The notes beneath the pieces were generated by a model, which saw nothing but the letters and a program-made list of their open reading frames with translations, was not told the DNA's origin and made no database searches. From contig NZ_RWIN01000020.1 in the NCBI RefSeq assembly GCF_009761815.1, positions 27,107-91,106 of the forward strand: 64,000 bases of DNA, written 5' to 3'. Positions within the stretch are counted from its first letter, which is position 1. Each line of letters starts with the position of its first letter. The DNA is from Pseudomonas sp. PB120 (GTDB lineage: Bacteria > Pseudomonadota > Gammaproteobacteria > Pseudomonadales > Pseudomonadaceae). A program made the translations under genes and the position numbers. Of the stretch, positions 18,212-27,526 are shown in pieces.

Positions 18212-20350
18212 TTAAGCGGGAATCGCCTTGGCCTTCGGCTCCCGATCCCAAACCCGATGCTGCCCGATCGCCGCAATAAACGCTTTGCTCACCTTCGCAT
18301 CCGCCCCCACGATCAACCCCGCATCAGCCTCCAGCTTCAACACATCCAACAACTGCTTCGCCTCGCCCTGCAATGCAATCGCCTTCAAATGCTTGTACGC
18401 CTCCAGCAGGTAATGCAACGCCACGCCATCACCGCTCAACGCCTTGATCGATGCCGCGCCACCAGGCACGAACACAGCGTCGAACGCGACTGAAGGCAGG
18501 CCTTCCATCGACGCATCCACGGGCAGCGTTTTGCCGTCCGCCGTTGTCACGGGCGCCGACGTCGGCCCCAGCAATTTGGCGTGGGCACCCTCCGCTTGCA
18601 ATGCCTTCTTCATCGCATCAATTGCTGCGCCGTCGACACCATTAGCTGCCAGAATCGCCACCTTGCGGGTTTTGATGTCGCCGGGCAGCAAGTTCGCCTG
18701 GCTCAGGGCTGGCGAGCGGTCCAAGGACGTTTTCCGCACCTCGACAGTCCCGGCTTTCGGCGCTGGCAAACCGAGGTTGGCGGCCACACGCTTGGCCAGT
18801 TCCAGGTCGATGTTGGCGAGGATTTCATTCACTTCGCGCGCGCGGATGAAGTCCCGTTCAACCTTGCCCAGCTCAAAGCTATAGGCCGCGATGATGTGCT
18901 CCTGCTCGTGCTTGCTCATGCTGTGGAAAAACAGGCGCGCCTGGGAGAAGTGATCGCTGAACGACTCGCTGCGCTGGCGAATCTTGTTGGCGTCAATGCG
19001 CTCCGGATAACTCTCGAAGCCACCATCCTGAGCCGCCGGCGCTGTTTCCTTCGGCCAGCCACCGTCGATGGAGTTTGGCTCGTAAGATGCTCGACCCTTG
19101 TCGATGGTGGTGCGATGCAATGCATCCCGCTGGCCATTGTGGAACGGCGCCACCGGACGGTTGATCGGGATCTCGTGAAAGTTCGGCCCACCGAGTCGGC
19201 TGATTTGCGTATCGGTGTAGGAAAACAAACGGCCTTGCAGCAGCGGGTCGTTGGAAAAATCGATCCCCGGCACGATATGCCCCGGGCAGAAAGCGACCTG
19301 CTCGGTTTCGGCGAAGAAGTTGTCCGGGTTGCGGTTGAGCACCATTTTGCCCAGCGGCGTAATCGGCACCAGCTCTTCGGGAATCAGTTTGGTCGGGTCG
19401 AGGATGTCGAAGTCAAACGAGTGCTCGTTTTCCTCTTCGATGACTTGAACGCCCAGTTCCCACTCGGGATAGTCGCCCATCTCGATGGCTTCCCAGAGAT
19501 CGCGTCGGTGGAAGTCAGCGTCTTTACCGGCGAGCTTTTGCGCTTCATCCCAGACCAGCGAACAGGTGCCGGCGGTGGGGCGCCAGTGGAATTTGACGAA
19601 GCGCGATTTACCTTCGGCGTTAATCAGCCGGAAGGTATGTACGCCAAAGCCCTGCATGCTGCGCAGGCTTTTCGGGATCGCCCGGTCGGACATGGCCCAG
19701 ATCACCATGTGCGCCGATTCCGGCACCAGCGAGACAAAATCCCAAAAGGTGTCGTGCGCCGAGCCTCCGGTAGGCATCTCGTTGTGGGGCTCGGGTTTCA
19801 CCGCATGCACGAAGTCAGGAAACTTGATCGCGTCCTGAATGAAAAACACCGGCATGTTGTTGCCCACCAGATCGAAGTTGCCTTCGTCGGTGAAAAATTT
19901 CACGGCGAAACCTCGTACGTCCCGCACCGTATCGCCTGACCCGCGAGGGCCTTGCACCGTTGAAAAACGCGTAAAGACCGGGGTTTTCTTGCCCGGGTCC
20001 TGTAGGAAGCCGGCTTTTGTCAGGACAGAGTGGTTCTCATAAGTCTGGAAGTAACCATGGGCGCCGGTGCCGCGCGCGTGCACGATGCGCTCCGGAATTC
20101 GCTCATGGTCAAAGTGCGTGATCTTTTCACGCATGATGAAGTCTTCCAGCAGCGAGGGCCCTCGGGCACCGGCCTTCAAGGTGTTCTGGTTGTCCGACAC
20201 CTTCACGCCCTGATTGGTGCGCAAGGCCTGTTCGGTGGCGTCGGAGCGGAATTTTTCCAGGCTATCGAGCTTGGTATTCGTGTTGTTGCGGTCCAGGTTA
20301 TCGGTCCCGGCCAGTGCGCTTTTAGGGGCGGCAGGCTTCTTGGTGCTCAT
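18212..20350 (-). CDS. katE: Catalase HPII, large-subunit clade 2
   Basis: Haem catalase converting hydrogen peroxide to water and oxygen. The 712-residue length and a C-terminal flavodoxin/DJ-1-like domain (about 560-700, starting [19 protein letters not shown]) mark the large-subunit class. The catalytic core contains [15 protein letters not shown] (distal His), [15 protein letters not shown] (distal Asn region) and [13 protein letters not shown] (proximal Tyr). The N-terminal extension (about 1-55) is polar, as in HPII. A good Shine-Dalgarno (GAGGAG) precedes the ATG at 20350. In pseudomonads this class is usually stationary-phase regulated; I do not see a clear sigma-S -10 here. Confidence 0.96.
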   Translation of the reverse strand: MSTKKPAAPKSALAGTDNLDRNNTNTKLDSLEKFRSDATEQALRTNQGVKVSDNQNTLKAGARGPSLLEDFIMREKITHFDHERIPERIVHARGTGAHGYFQTYENHSVLTKAGFLQDPGKKTPVFTRFSTVQGPRGSGDTVRDVRGFAVKFFTDEGNFDLVGNNMPVFFIQDAIKFPDFVHAVKPEPHNEMPTGGSAHDTFWDFVSLVPESAHMVIWAMSDRAIPKSLRSMQGFGVHTFRLINAEGKSRFVKFHWRPTAGTCSLVWDEAQKLAGKDADFHRRDLWEAIEMGDYPEWELGVQVIEEENEHSFDFDILDPTKLIPEELVPITPLGKMVLNRNPDNFFAETEQVAFCPGHIVPGIDFSNDPLLQGRLFSYTDTQISRLGGPNFHEIPINRPVAPFHNGQRDALHRTTIDKGRASYEPNSIDGGWPKETAPAAQDGGFESYPERIDANKIRQRSESFSDHFSQARLFFHSMSKHEQEHIIAAYSFELGKVERDFIRAREVNEILANIDLELAKRVAANLGLPAPKAGTVEVRKTSLDRSPALSQANLLPGDIKTRKVAILAANGVDGAAIDAMKKALQAEGAHAKLLGPTSAPVTTADGKTLPVDASMEGLPSVAFDAVFVPGGAASIKALSGDGVALHYLLEAYKHLKAIALQGEAKQLLDVLKLEADAGLIVGADAKVSKAFIAAIGQHRVWDREPKAKAIPA

Positions 20351-20613
20351 CAGTCTAAACTCCTCGTTGCGATTCCCGTGGTAACCAGGACGCTTGGAAA
20401 TGTCCCTGGCACGGCACCTGGGACGTTATCGAGTTGCCTAATTAGTGACTGATGACACTTTTAGCCGTTCCTTTTTTCTTACCTTTGATCGCGTTATTGC
20501 CAAATCGAAGGTTGAATGCGGAATAAATGCTAATAACCTCTATACGGACAGGCTAAAATGCGCGCCCGGCTAACCGCTGATCCCTTTCTAACGCGCCCCA
20601 CAAGGTTCGCTAC

Positions 20614-21621
20614 GTGATCGAGTTTCAAAACGTCCATAAAACTTACCGCGTCGCCGGTAAAGACATTCCCGCCCTGCACCCGACCAGTCTGACGATTGAG
20701 AACGGTCAGGTCTTCGGCCTGATCGGCCATTCCGGTGCGGGAAAAAGTACCCTGCTGCGTCTGATCAATCGCCTGGAGAACTCCAGCGGCGGCAAGATCT
20801 TTGTCGACGGCGAGGAAGTCACCGCGCTCGACGCCAACAGCTTGCGACGCTTCCGTCAGCAGGTCGGGATGATCTTCCAGCACTTCAACCTGCTGGCCTC
20901 CAAGACTGTGGCTGACAACGTTGCGCTGCCGTTGACCCTGGCCGGTGAATTGTCTGCCAGTGAAATCGACCTGCGGGTAGCGGAACTGCTGGCGCGGGTC
21001 GGCCTGTCCGATCACGCCAAAAAGTACCCGGCGCAGTTGTCCGGTGGCCAGAAGCAGCGTGTCGGCATCGCCCGCGCCCTGGCGACCAAGCCAAAAATCC
21101 TGCTGTGCGACGAAGCCACCAGCGCCCTGGACCCACAGACCACCGCGTCGGTCCTGCAACTGCTGGCCGAGATCAATCGCGAGCTGAAGCTGACCATCGT
21201 CCTGATCACCCACGAGATGGACGTGATCCGTCGGGTCTGCGACCAGGTGGCGGTGATGGACGCGGGTGTGATCGTCGAGCAAGGTTCGGTGGCGCAGGTG
21301 TTCCTGCATCCCAAGCACCCGACCACCAAGCGTTTCGTGCAGGAAGACGAGCAGATCGACGAAAGCGAACAGCGTGACGACTTTGCTCACGTGCCGGGGC
21401 GTATCGTGCGTCTGACCTTCCAGGGCGAAGCGACCTACGCGCCGTTGCTGGGTACAGTCGCTCGGGAAACGGGTGTGGACTACAGCATCCTGGCCGGTCG
21501 TATTGATCGCATCAAAGACATTCCCTACGGGCAACTGACCCTGGCCGTCACCGGTGGCGACATGGACGCAGCGTTCGCCCGCTTCACCGCAGCGGACGTC
21601 CACATGGAGGTGCTGCGCTGA
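20614..21621 (+). CDS. metN: Methionine ABC transporter ATP-binding protein MetN
   Basis: ATPase of the methionine importer, 335 residues from a GTG start at 20614. Walker [10 protein letters not shown], signature LSGGQKQR, Walker [13 protein letters not shown] and the switch His in LITHEMD are intact. The C-terminal NIL domain (about 260-335, [18 protein letters not shown]) senses methionine and mediates trans-inhibition in E. coli MetN. The stop overlaps metI by one base (TGATG). No SAM riboswitch-like fold was noticed upstream; an AT-rich TAAAAT hexamer at 20554-20559 may be the -10. Confidence 0.95.
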   Translation: MIEFQNVHKTYRVAGKDIPALHPTSLTIENGQVFGLIGHSGAGKSTLLRLINRLENSSGGKIFVDGEEVTALDANSLRRFRQQVGMIFQHFNLLASKTVADNVALPLTLAGELSASEIDLRVAELLARVGLSDHAKKYPAQLSGGQKQRVGIARALATKPKILLCDEATSALDPQTTASVLQLLAEINRELKLTIVLITHEMDVIRRVCDQVAVMDAGVIVEQGSVAQVFLHPKHPTTKRFVQEDEQIDESEQRDDFAHVPGRIVRLTFQGEATYAPLLGTVARETGVDYSILAGRIDRIKDIPYGQLTLAVTGGDMDAAFARFTAADVHMEVLR

Positions 21622-22295
21622 TGGAAGCCCTGACGAGTTTCTTCGCCAATATCGACTGGTTCGAAATCTGGCTGGCCACCGGCGACACGATGCTGATGCT
21701 CGGCGGTTCGCTGTTGTTCACCGTGCTGCTCGGTTTGCCGCTGGGCGTGCTGTTGTTTTTGTGCAGCCCGCGCCAGTTGCTGGAAGCCAAAGGCGTTTAT
21801 GCAATGTTGTCGCTGGTGGTGAACATTTTGCGTTCGCTGCCGTTCATCATTTTGCTGATCGTGATGATTCCGTTCACGGTGTTGATCACCGGCACTTCCC
21901 TCGGTGTCGCTGGCGCGATTCCACCGCTGGTAGTGGGCGCGACGCCGTTCTTCGCGCGACTGGTGGAGACGGCCCTGCGTGAAGTGGATCGCGGCATCAT
22001 CGAAGCGACCCAGGCCATGGGCGCGACAACCCGGCAGATCATCACCAACGCCTTGCTGCCGGAAGCCCGCCCGGGCATCTTCGCGGCGATTACGGTGACA
22101 GCGATTACACTGGTTTCCTACACGGCAATGGCTGGTGTGGTGGGCGCCGGTGGTTTGGGCGACCTGGCGATCCGTTTCGGTTACCAGCGTTTCCAGACCG
22201 ATGTCATGATCGTTACCGTGGTGTTGCTGCTGATCCTGGTTCAAGTGTTGCAAACCGTTGGCGATAAGCTGGTCGTGCACTTCTCGCGCAAATAA
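21621..22295 (+). CDS. metI: Methionine ABC transporter permease MetI
   Basis: Inner-membrane permease of the MetI family, 224 residues with five predicted membrane segments. The EAA-like loop EATQAMGATTRQIITNALLPEA (positions about 135-156) contacts MetN. The start overlaps the metN stop, and metQ follows after a 73-base gap containing a small GGCGCC / GGCGCC hairpin (about 22320-22340) that could make expression of metQ unequal to metNI. Confidence 0.95.
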   Translation: MEALTSFFANIDWFEIWLATGDTMLMLGGSLLFTVLLGLPLGVLLFLCSPRQLLEAKGVYAMLSLVVNILRSLPFIILLIVMIPFTVLITGTSLGVAGAIPPLVVGATPFFARLVETALREVDRGIIEATQAMGATTRQIITNALLPEARPGIFAAITVTAITLVSYTAMAGVVGAGGLGDLAIRFGYQRFQTDVMIVTVVLLLILVQVLQTVGDKLVVHFSRK

Positions 22296-22368
22296 TTTAG
22301 AGCAGGTCATTCGCTGGCAGGCGCCGCAAAGAGGCGCCGCTGGCGGATATTCACAAGGAGTTAGCTGA

Positions 22369-23139
22369 ATGAAAAAACTACTCGTCGCGTTCGCTGCCGT
22401 TGCAGCCTTTTCCGCCCACGCCGACACCCTGACCGTCGCGGCCACCCCGGTCCCGCACGCAGAAATCCTCGAATTCGTGAAACCGGCCCTGGCCAAAGAA
22501 GGCGTGGACCTGAAGGTCAAAGTCTTCACCGACTACATCCAGCCGAACGTGCAGGTATCGGAAAAGCGCCTGGACGCCAACTTCTTCCAGCACCAGCCGT
22601 ACCTCGATGAGTTCAACAAGGCCAAGGGCACTAACCTGGTTTCCGTTGCCGGCGTGCACCTTGAGCCGCTGGGCGCTTACTCCAGCAAGTACAAAACCCT
22701 GGCCGAGCTGCCAGGTGGCGCCAACGTGGTGATCCCGAACGACGCCACCAACGGCGGTCGTGCACTGTTACTGCTAGCCAAGGCCGGCCTGATCAAGTTG
22801 AAGGATTCGAACAACATCCTGTCGACCGTCAAGGACATCACCGAAAACACCAAGGACCTGAAAATCCGCGAACTGGAAGCCGCGACCATCCCGCGCGTGC
22901 TGACCCAGGTCGACCTGGCGCTGATCAACACCAACTACGCGCTGGAAGCCAAGCTTGACCCGGCCAAAGATGCACTGGTCATCGAAGGCAGCGACTCGCC
23001 GTACGTGAACATCCTCGTTGCCCGCCCGGACAACAAGGACAGCGAAGACATGAAGAAACTGGTCGCCGCGCTGCACAGCCCGGAAGTGAAAGCCTTCATC
23101 CTCGAGAAGTACAAAGGCGCGGTCGTGCCGGCGTTCTGA
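22369..23139 (+). CDS. metQ: Methionine-binding protein MetQ (NLPA family)
   Basis: Substrate-binding protein for the MetNI importer, 256 residues, NLPA family (LTVAATPVPHAEILEFV, VFTDYIQPN, DANFFQHQPYLDEFN). A strong AAGGAG lies 8 bases before the ATG. The signal peptide ends near SAHA (residue 19) and is followed by Asp, with no lipobox Cys, so it is predicted to be free in the periplasm, unlike the lipid-anchored E. coli MetQ. The operon ends at a strong terminator just downstream. Confidence 0.94.
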   Translation: MKKLLVAFAAVAAFSAHADTLTVAATPVPHAEILEFVKPALAKEGVDLKVKVFTDYIQPNVQVSEKRLDANFFQHQPYLDEFNKAKGTNLVSVAGVHLEPLGAYSSKYKTLAELPGGANVVIPNDATNGGRALLLLAKAGLIKLKDSNNILSTVKDITENTKDLKIRELEAATIPRVLTQVDLALINTNYALEAKLDPAKDALVIEGSDSPYVNILVARPDNKDSEDMKKLVAALHSPEVKAFILEKYKGAVVPAF

Positions 23140-23157
23140 TCTGAAGCTGAAACAAAA

Positions 23158-23188
23158 ATGGGGCGCATTGAATGCGCCCCATTTTTTT
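23158..23188 (+). terminator. Intrinsic terminator of metNIQ
   Basis: An 11-bp perfect stem (ATGGGGCGCAT / ATGCGCCCCAT) with TGA loop is followed by seven T on the plus strand. Confidence 0.92.
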
Positions 23189-23206
23189 GCCCGAAACACC
23201 GCCCCT

Positions 23207-23305
23207 TGTAGGAGCGAGCTTGCTCGCGAAAAACTCTGGACAACACGTTCATTCAGGCGACACGCGTTATCGTTGACGTCCATTGCGAGCAAGCTCGCTC
23301 CTACA
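23207..23305. repeat. REP pair between metQ and sco
   Basis: TGTAGGAGCGAGCTTGCTCG (23207-23226) is repeated inverted as TGCGAGCAAGCTCGCTCC.. ending at 23305. Same family as elements at 28998, 32939 and 27499. Confidence 0.88.
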
Positions 23306-23322
23306 GGGAGGGAGGATGGTGC

Positions 23323-23958
23323 TTATTTACGTTTCAGCATCACCGGCAACTGCGCCACCAACTTTACGTTGTTCAACGGCGCCCGAATAAACCCGCGCTG
23401 TGTCCCGTCCGGCCCGATCACCGCCAGGTTGCCGCTGTGATCCACCGTGTAATTCGGCTTGCTGGTATCCGCCGGAATAAACGGAATGCTCACCGCATTC
23501 GCCAGCTTCTGAATGTCGTCCACCGAGGATGCGGTCAGGCCTCGGAACTGCGGGTCAAAATAGCCCAGGTACTGTTTGAGCTGTTTCGGCGTATCGCGAT
23601 TCGGGTCGACGCTGACCAGGATGATCTGCAATTTATCCACAGCCTCCGGCGGCAGTTCACTCTTGATCTGGCGCAGTTGGGCGAGGGTGGTCGGGCAGAT
23701 GTCCGGGCAGAAGGTGTAGCCGAAGAACAGCAAACTCCACTTGTCCTTCAATTCGTTGACGGCCACCGGCTTGCCGTCCTGATCGGTCATCGTCACGTCC
23801 GGCAGGTTACGGCTTTGCGGCAGCAGGATGATCCCGGCGTCGATCAACGCGGTCGGGTCGCCCTGGCCTTTGCCGGACAACACTTTGTTGATGGTCAGGC
23901 CCAGAACCAGTGCGATCAGGGCAACGAGGATGAAGACGGTTTTCTGGGTTCGAGTCAT
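23323..23958 (-). CDS. SCO1/SenC copper chaperone for cytochrome oxidase
   Basis: Membrane-anchored thioredoxin-fold protein that delivers copper to, or reduces, the CuA site of cytochrome c oxidase subunit II. 211 residues: one N-terminal membrane anchor (about 8-25), copper-binding FCPDICP (Cys84, Cys88) and the third ligand His174 in YTVDHSGN. The ATG at 23958 was chosen over an upstream in-frame start (24117) because it overlaps the cyoE stop by 4 bases and starts directly before the anchor. It is the last gene of the cox cluster. Confidence 0.94.
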   Translation of the reverse strand: MTRTQKTVFILVALIALVLGLTINKVLSGKGQGDPTALIDAGIILLPQSRNLPDVTMTDQDGKPVAVNELKDKWSLLFFGYTFCPDICPTTLAQLRQIKSELPPEAVDKLQIILVSVDPNRDTPKQLKQYLGYFDPQFRGLTASSVDDIQKLANAVSIPFIPADTSKPNYTVDHSGNLAVIGPDGTQRGFIRAPLNNVKLVAQLPVMLKRK

Positions 23959-24854
23959 AGGTTCAACAGTAAGTAGTGGTCTACGAGCAGGGCGATAAAC
24001 AGCAGGAACAAGTAGTAGATAGAGTACTTGAACGTGTTGATCGCCGCGTGCGGCCGAGTGCCACGGTACAGCACCACCGCCCAATGCAGAAACCTCGCGC
24101 CCAGGCCGAGGGCGCAAATCAGGTAGAGCATGCCGCTCATGTGGATCACGTAGGGCATCAGGCTCACGGCCAGCAGCGCGAAGGTATAAAGCAGGATGTG
24201 GACCTTGGTGTAATGCTCGCCGTGGGTAACCGGCAGCATCGGAATGTCGGCCTTGGCGTATTCCTCTTTACGGTGGATCGCCAGTGCCCAGAAGTGTGGC
24301 GGGGTCCAGGCGAAGATGATTAGCACCAGCAGCAGTGGTTCGGCGCTGACGTGGCCGGTGGCCGCGACCCAACCGAGCAGTGGCGGAGCCGCACCGGCCA
24401 GGCCGCCGATGACGATGTTTTGCGGCGTCGCGCGTTTCAGGAATCCGGTGTAGACCACCGCGTAACCAAGCAGCGAAGCGAGGGTCAGCCAGGCCGTCAG
24501 CGGGTTGGTGAAGGCCAGCAGCAGCGCCTGGCCCAGCAGTGCCAGCACCATGGCAAACGTCAGCGCGGCGGCCGGTGAAACCCGACCTTCGGCCAAGGGC
24601 CGTTTGTGGGTTCGAGCCATGACCGCATCGATGCGCCGGTCCACCACGTGATTGACCGCCGCCGCGCCGCCAGCACACAAGGCGATCCCCAGATTGCCGA
24701 ACACCAGCACCGTCCACGGCACCCCCGCGCGGGTCGCGAGGAACATGCCCACCAGCGAGGTGATGAGCATCAGCACCACCACTTTCGGTTTGGTCAGCTC
24801 GAGGTAGTCGCGCCAGATCGCCTGACTGGGACGTTCGCCGATCAGAATCGCCAT
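23955..24854 (-). CDS. cyoE: Protohaem IX farnesyltransferase (haem O synthase)
   Basis: Integral-membrane prenyltransferase that converts haem B to haem O, the step before haem A. 299 residues, UbiA family, about nine hydrophobic segments. The Asp-rich motif NHVVDRRIDAVMARTHKRPL (about residues 67-86) and the second loop (HRKEEYAKADIPMLPV) are present. It overlaps ctaA by 13 bases and sco by 4, so translation is coupled. Pseudomonads usually carry a second copy in the cyo operon; this one serves the aa3 oxidase. Confidence 0.95.
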   Translation of the reverse strand: MAILIGERPSQAIWRDYLELTKPKVVVLMLITSLVGMFLATRAGVPWTVLVFGNLGIALCAGGAAAVNHVVDRRIDAVMARTHKRPLAEGRVSPAAALTFAMVLALLGQALLLAFTNPLTAWLTLASLLGYAVVYTGFLKRATPQNIVIGGLAGAAPPLLGWVAATGHVSAEPLLLVLIIFAWTPPHFWALAIHRKEEYAKADIPMLPVTHGEHYTKVHILLYTFALLAVSLMPYVIHMSGMLYLICALGLGARFLHWAVVLYRGTRPHAAINTFKYSIYYLFLLFIALLVDHYLLLNL

Positions 24855-25915
24855 GGCATTTCTCCTTTTATTGTTATAGGCCCGGCTGAGTGTTTACGCG
24901 GGCTGAAACGCCAGCGTGTCGGCTGCTTGACCCGGACCAGACTCGTCCGGGCGTGGTAATTGACCAGCACCATCGTCAACAGCAGTGCCGCGCCGCCGGC
25001 GTTGTGGGCGACGGCCACCGGCAGCGGCAAGTGGAACAACACGTTGCTGATACCGAGGGTGATTTGTGCGCCGAGGGCGATGAGCACCAGCCCGGCCAGT
25101 CGCGTCATGCCGACCGCTTTCAGTTGCCATGCCAGGCCGAGCAACACCAGCGTCACCAGCAGCGCACCGATTCGGTGAGTCAGGTGAATGGCGGTGCGGG
25201 CATCGCTGTCCAGTTGCCCGCCGAGGTAATTGGGACCGATGTGTTGGGTCAGGTGAAAGCCGTTGGCGAAATCAGCCGCTGGCAGCCATTGCCCGTGGCA
25301 GGTCGGGAAATCGATACACGCCACGGCGGCGTAGTTGGAGCTGACCCAGCCACCGAGGGCGATTTGCAGGATCACCAGCAGCAACCCGGCCGTCGCCCAG
25401 TATTGCAAACGTTTTGGAACGGTCAGCGCGGGCAGCACGCCAGACAGGCGCAGCGTCAGCAGAAACAACAGGCTCAAGGTCGCAAAACCGCCCAACAAGT
25501 GTCCGGTCACCACCTGCGGCCAGAGCTTGAGCGTCACCGTCCACATGCCGAACGCTGCTTGGGCGAACACCACGGCCAGCATGAACAGCGGCAGCTTCAG
25601 CGGTTGCCCGGGATGACGACGATTCACCCACGCGCGCCCGGCCAGCACCGAAATCAACAACCCCAGCGTGCCGGCGAAATAACGGTGGATCATCTCGTTC
25701 CAGCCTTTGTGGGCTTCGACGGGGGCGTCGGGAAAATGCAGTTCGGCATGGGCCAGCTGGGCTTCGCTTTTCGGCACGCTGATAAAGCCATAGCAGCCGG
25801 GCCAGTCCGGACAGCCGAGGCCGGCGTGAGTCAGGCGAGTGTAGGCGCCGAGCAACACCACAATCAGTGCCAGCAAGGTGGCAAACAGCGCGAGGCGAAA
25901 TCCAGGTTTGGCCAT
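24842..25915 (-). CDS. ctaA: Haem A synthase (COX15/CtaA family)
   Basis: Membrane mono-oxygenase that oxidises haem O to haem A. 357 residues with eight predicted membrane segments. Conserved features include GAYTRLTHAGLGCPDWPGCYG with its Cys pair (residues about 23-43), the His-containing WNEMIHRYFAGTLG, VTGHLLGGF, IHLTHRIGALL, and a second Cys pair in ACIDFPTCHGQW. The tail after residue 325 is basic and variable. It lies between the Sco-like protein gene and cyoE. Confidence 0.94.
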   Translation of the reverse strand: MAKPGFRLALFATLLALIVVLLGAYTRLTHAGLGCPDWPGCYGFISVPKSEAQLAHAELHFPDAPVEAHKGWNEMIHRYFAGTLGLLISVLAGRAWVNRRHPGQPLKLPLFMLAVVFAQAAFGMWTVTLKLWPQVVTGHLLGGFATLSLLFLLTLRLSGVLPALTVPKRLQYWATAGLLLVILQIALGGWVSSNYAAVACIDFPTCHGQWLPAADFANGFHLTQHIGPNYLGGQLDSDARTAIHLTHRIGALLVTLVLLGLAWQLKAVGMTRLAGLVLIALGAQITLGISNVLFHLPLPVAVAHNAGGAALLLTMVLVNYHARTSLVRVKQPTRWRFSPRKHSAGPITIKGEMPWRF

Positions 25916-25925
25916 GACGATGCCC

Positions 25926-26519
25926 TTATCCGATGTTCGACAGTTTCAACAGGTGACGCAGGTCGTTGAGCAGGTCCTTACCCTTCACCGTCGGGTCGTA
26001 GCGCAGCACCAGATTGCCGTGAGGATCGATGATCCACAGCTGCGGCACCGTCTTGTCGCCGGTCGTCTTGCTGAAGGTCGTCAGGTCCATGGGATAGCGT
26101 TGCAATTGCGGGTATTCGCGGGTCAGTTTTGCTTCGTAGTCCGCTGATAGCGGTTGCGCGGCGGCCAACGCATGGCTGGCGCGAGACGCATCGCGACCGA
26201 GGCCGATCTGGATTTGCCGAGCCAGGTACACCAGTTGCTGACAATCCACCGAGCAATCCTTCGGCGCGGTCACCAGCATCTGCCAACGGTCCTCCTGCGC
26301 CTGCACGCCAAGGTCGGCGCGGGTCTGGCCGTTGCCGATCAGTTCACCGTGATAGCTGCGACCTTCCGGCACCCAGAACTGCAATTTGTACATGCCGGTG
26401 GCGAGGATCATCGGACCGATCACCCCAAGCAAAATCAACAGCAACTGCAAGCGACCCTTGCGCCGGTTTGCCGGCGTCTTCGCCTCAGACATGCTGGGTG
26501 GATTCATGGCCGCTCCCAT
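25926..26519 (-). CDS. Membrane-anchored Sco-like CxxxC protein in the cox operon (PA0111 type)
   Basis: A 197-residue protein usually left as hypothetical. It has one N-terminal membrane segment (about 24-45) and a soluble domain that contains a Cys pair in the Sco spacing, CSVDC (Cys89, Cys93). Near the C-terminus LWIIDPHGNLVLRY (His167) resembles the copper-ligand strand of Sco proteins (TVDHSGNLAV in the neighbouring sco). I infer a diverged thioredoxin/Sco fold and a role in copper or haem assembly of the aa3 oxidase. Start is uncertain among ATGs at 26519, 26507 and 26492, all of which overlap the SURF1 3' end. Neighbours are SURF1 and ctaA. Confidence 0.72.
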   Translation of the reverse strand: MGAAMNPPSMSEAKTPANRRKGRLQLLLILLGVIGPMILATGMYKLQFWVPEGRSYHGELIGNGQTRADLGVQAQEDRWQMLVTAPKDCSVDCQQLVYLARQIQIGLGRDASRASHALAAAQPLSADYEAKLTREYPQLQRYPMDLTTFSKTTGDKTVPQLWIIDPHGNLVLRYDPTVKGKDLLNDLRHLLKLSNIG

Positions 26520-27225
26520 GGTGTTTCTCCTTTGCGTTGTGCCAGCCGAGGTAGATAAAAAGGCCGAGCAGGGCGATCGCCATGGCGAACCACTGCACGG
26601 CATAAGCGATGTGTTTTTCCGGTCCCATGGCCACCACCGGCCAGTCGGCCTGGTAGGACGCGGGGCCGGCTTCTTCACGTAATTCGTAGGCAAACCCTTC
26701 GCGATCCAGCGCCGTCCACAGCTTGGCCGGCTCAACCGCTGTCACTAACTCAGGCCAGGTCGTGGCGGCAGGATCGGCGTGCAATTGAAAGGTCGCGCCG
26801 GGGGACACGTAGACCCAGGCATCGAGACTCAAAGGCTGGGTCGGTGTGGTGAATTGCGGCGAGGTGCGCCGGTCTGGCCATGGCAGCCAGCCGCGATTGA
26901 CCAGCAGCCAGAGCCCGGTCGCCTGATCCTGGAACGGTTGCAGCAGCTCGACGCCAACCTTGCCGTCGCGCTGGCGGTTGTCCAGCAACAGGCTATGGGC
27001 GGCATCGAACTGGCCGTGCAGGCGAACGCGGCGGAAGGCAGGGTCTTGGGTGTGTTGCAACTCAGTGCTGGCCATCGGTTCAGCGGCGCGGCGCTCGGCA
27101 TAGCTGTGCAGCAAGGCACTTTTCTCGGCACCCCGGCTCAGTTGCCAGAACCCTAGCGACACCAGCAGCGGCAGCAAGAGTGCAACCACCAGTGTCGGCA
27201 CGATGCCCGGCCGGAAGCCCTTCAT
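26485..27225 (-). CDS. SURF1 family cytochrome oxidase assembly protein
   Basis: 246 residues with the SURF1 plan: a membrane segment at each end (about 10-27 and 211-228) and a periplasmic domain between. Conserved pieces include LLLPLLVSLGFWQLSRGAEK, VRLHGQFDAAHSLLLDNRQR, LLVNRGWLPW and the C-terminal HIAYAVQWFAMA. SURF1 proteins bind haem A and help insert it into subunit I. Located between coIII/DUF2909 and the Sco-like gene, as in PA0110. Confidence 0.92.
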   Translation of the reverse strand: MKGFRPGIVPTLVVALLLPLLVSLGFWQLSRGAEKSALLHSYAERRAAEPMASTELQHTQDPAFRRVRLHGQFDAAHSLLLDNRQRDGKVGVELLQPFQDQATGLWLLVNRGWLPWPDRRTSPQFTTPTQPLSLDAWVYVSPGATFQLHADPAATTWPELVTAVEPAKLWTALDREGFAYELREEAGPASYQADWPVVAMGPEKHIAYAVQWFAMAIALLGLFIYLGWHNAKEKHHGSGHESTQHV

Positions 27226-27295
27226 GGCATCGCCAGAAAGTCGGTCATCGCGATAGCTATACTCAAGTGCATCGCCTTACCCCCGGAGTTTCACC

Positions 27296-27499
27296 ATGCT
27301 CAAAGCAGCCATCGTCCTGATGCTGATTGCCACGGTTGTCAGCCTGTTCAGCGGCCTGTTTTTTCTGGTCAAGGACGACAGCAGCTCGCACCGCCTCGTC
27401 ATTGCCTTGAGTGTTCGTGTGGCCCTGGCCGCCATCACCGTCGGCTTGATCGCCTGGGGTTTTTTCAGCGGCCAGTTAGTCTCTACTGCGCCTTGGTAA
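27296..27499 (+). CDS. DUF2909 twin-membrane-segment small protein (PA0109 type)
   Basis: A 67-residue protein consisting of two membrane segments (about 2-24 and 38-62) joined by the loop VKDDSSSHRLVIALSVR. DUF2909 is found next to cytochrome oxidase genes in many proteobacteria and is presumed to help oxidase assembly, without proof. It is the only plus-strand gene in the cox cluster, divergent from SURF1 and convergent with coIII. CGGAG lies 8 bases before the ATG. Confidence 0.85.
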   Translation: MLKAAIVLMLIATVVSLFSGLFFLVKDDSSSHRLVIALSVRVALAAITVGLIAWGFFSGQLVSTAPW

Positions 27500-27526
27500 C
27501 TGTAGGAGCGAGCTTGCTCCTACAGT
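27499..27526. repeat. Compact palindrome overlapping two stop codons
   Basis: ACTGTAGGAGC-GAGCTT-GCTCCTACAGT is a perfect 11-bp hairpin around a 6-base loop. Its left edge is the last base of the DUF2909 stop, and its right arm contains the coIII stop codon (TAG at 27522-27520 on the minus strand). It looks like a single REP unit that has become the shared 3' end of two convergent genes. Confidence 0.8.

Noticed and set aside
20351..20613. SAM riboswitch upstream of metN
   Set aside because: I could not find a conserved SAM-aptamer-like helix arrangement; much of the gap belongs to the katE leader.
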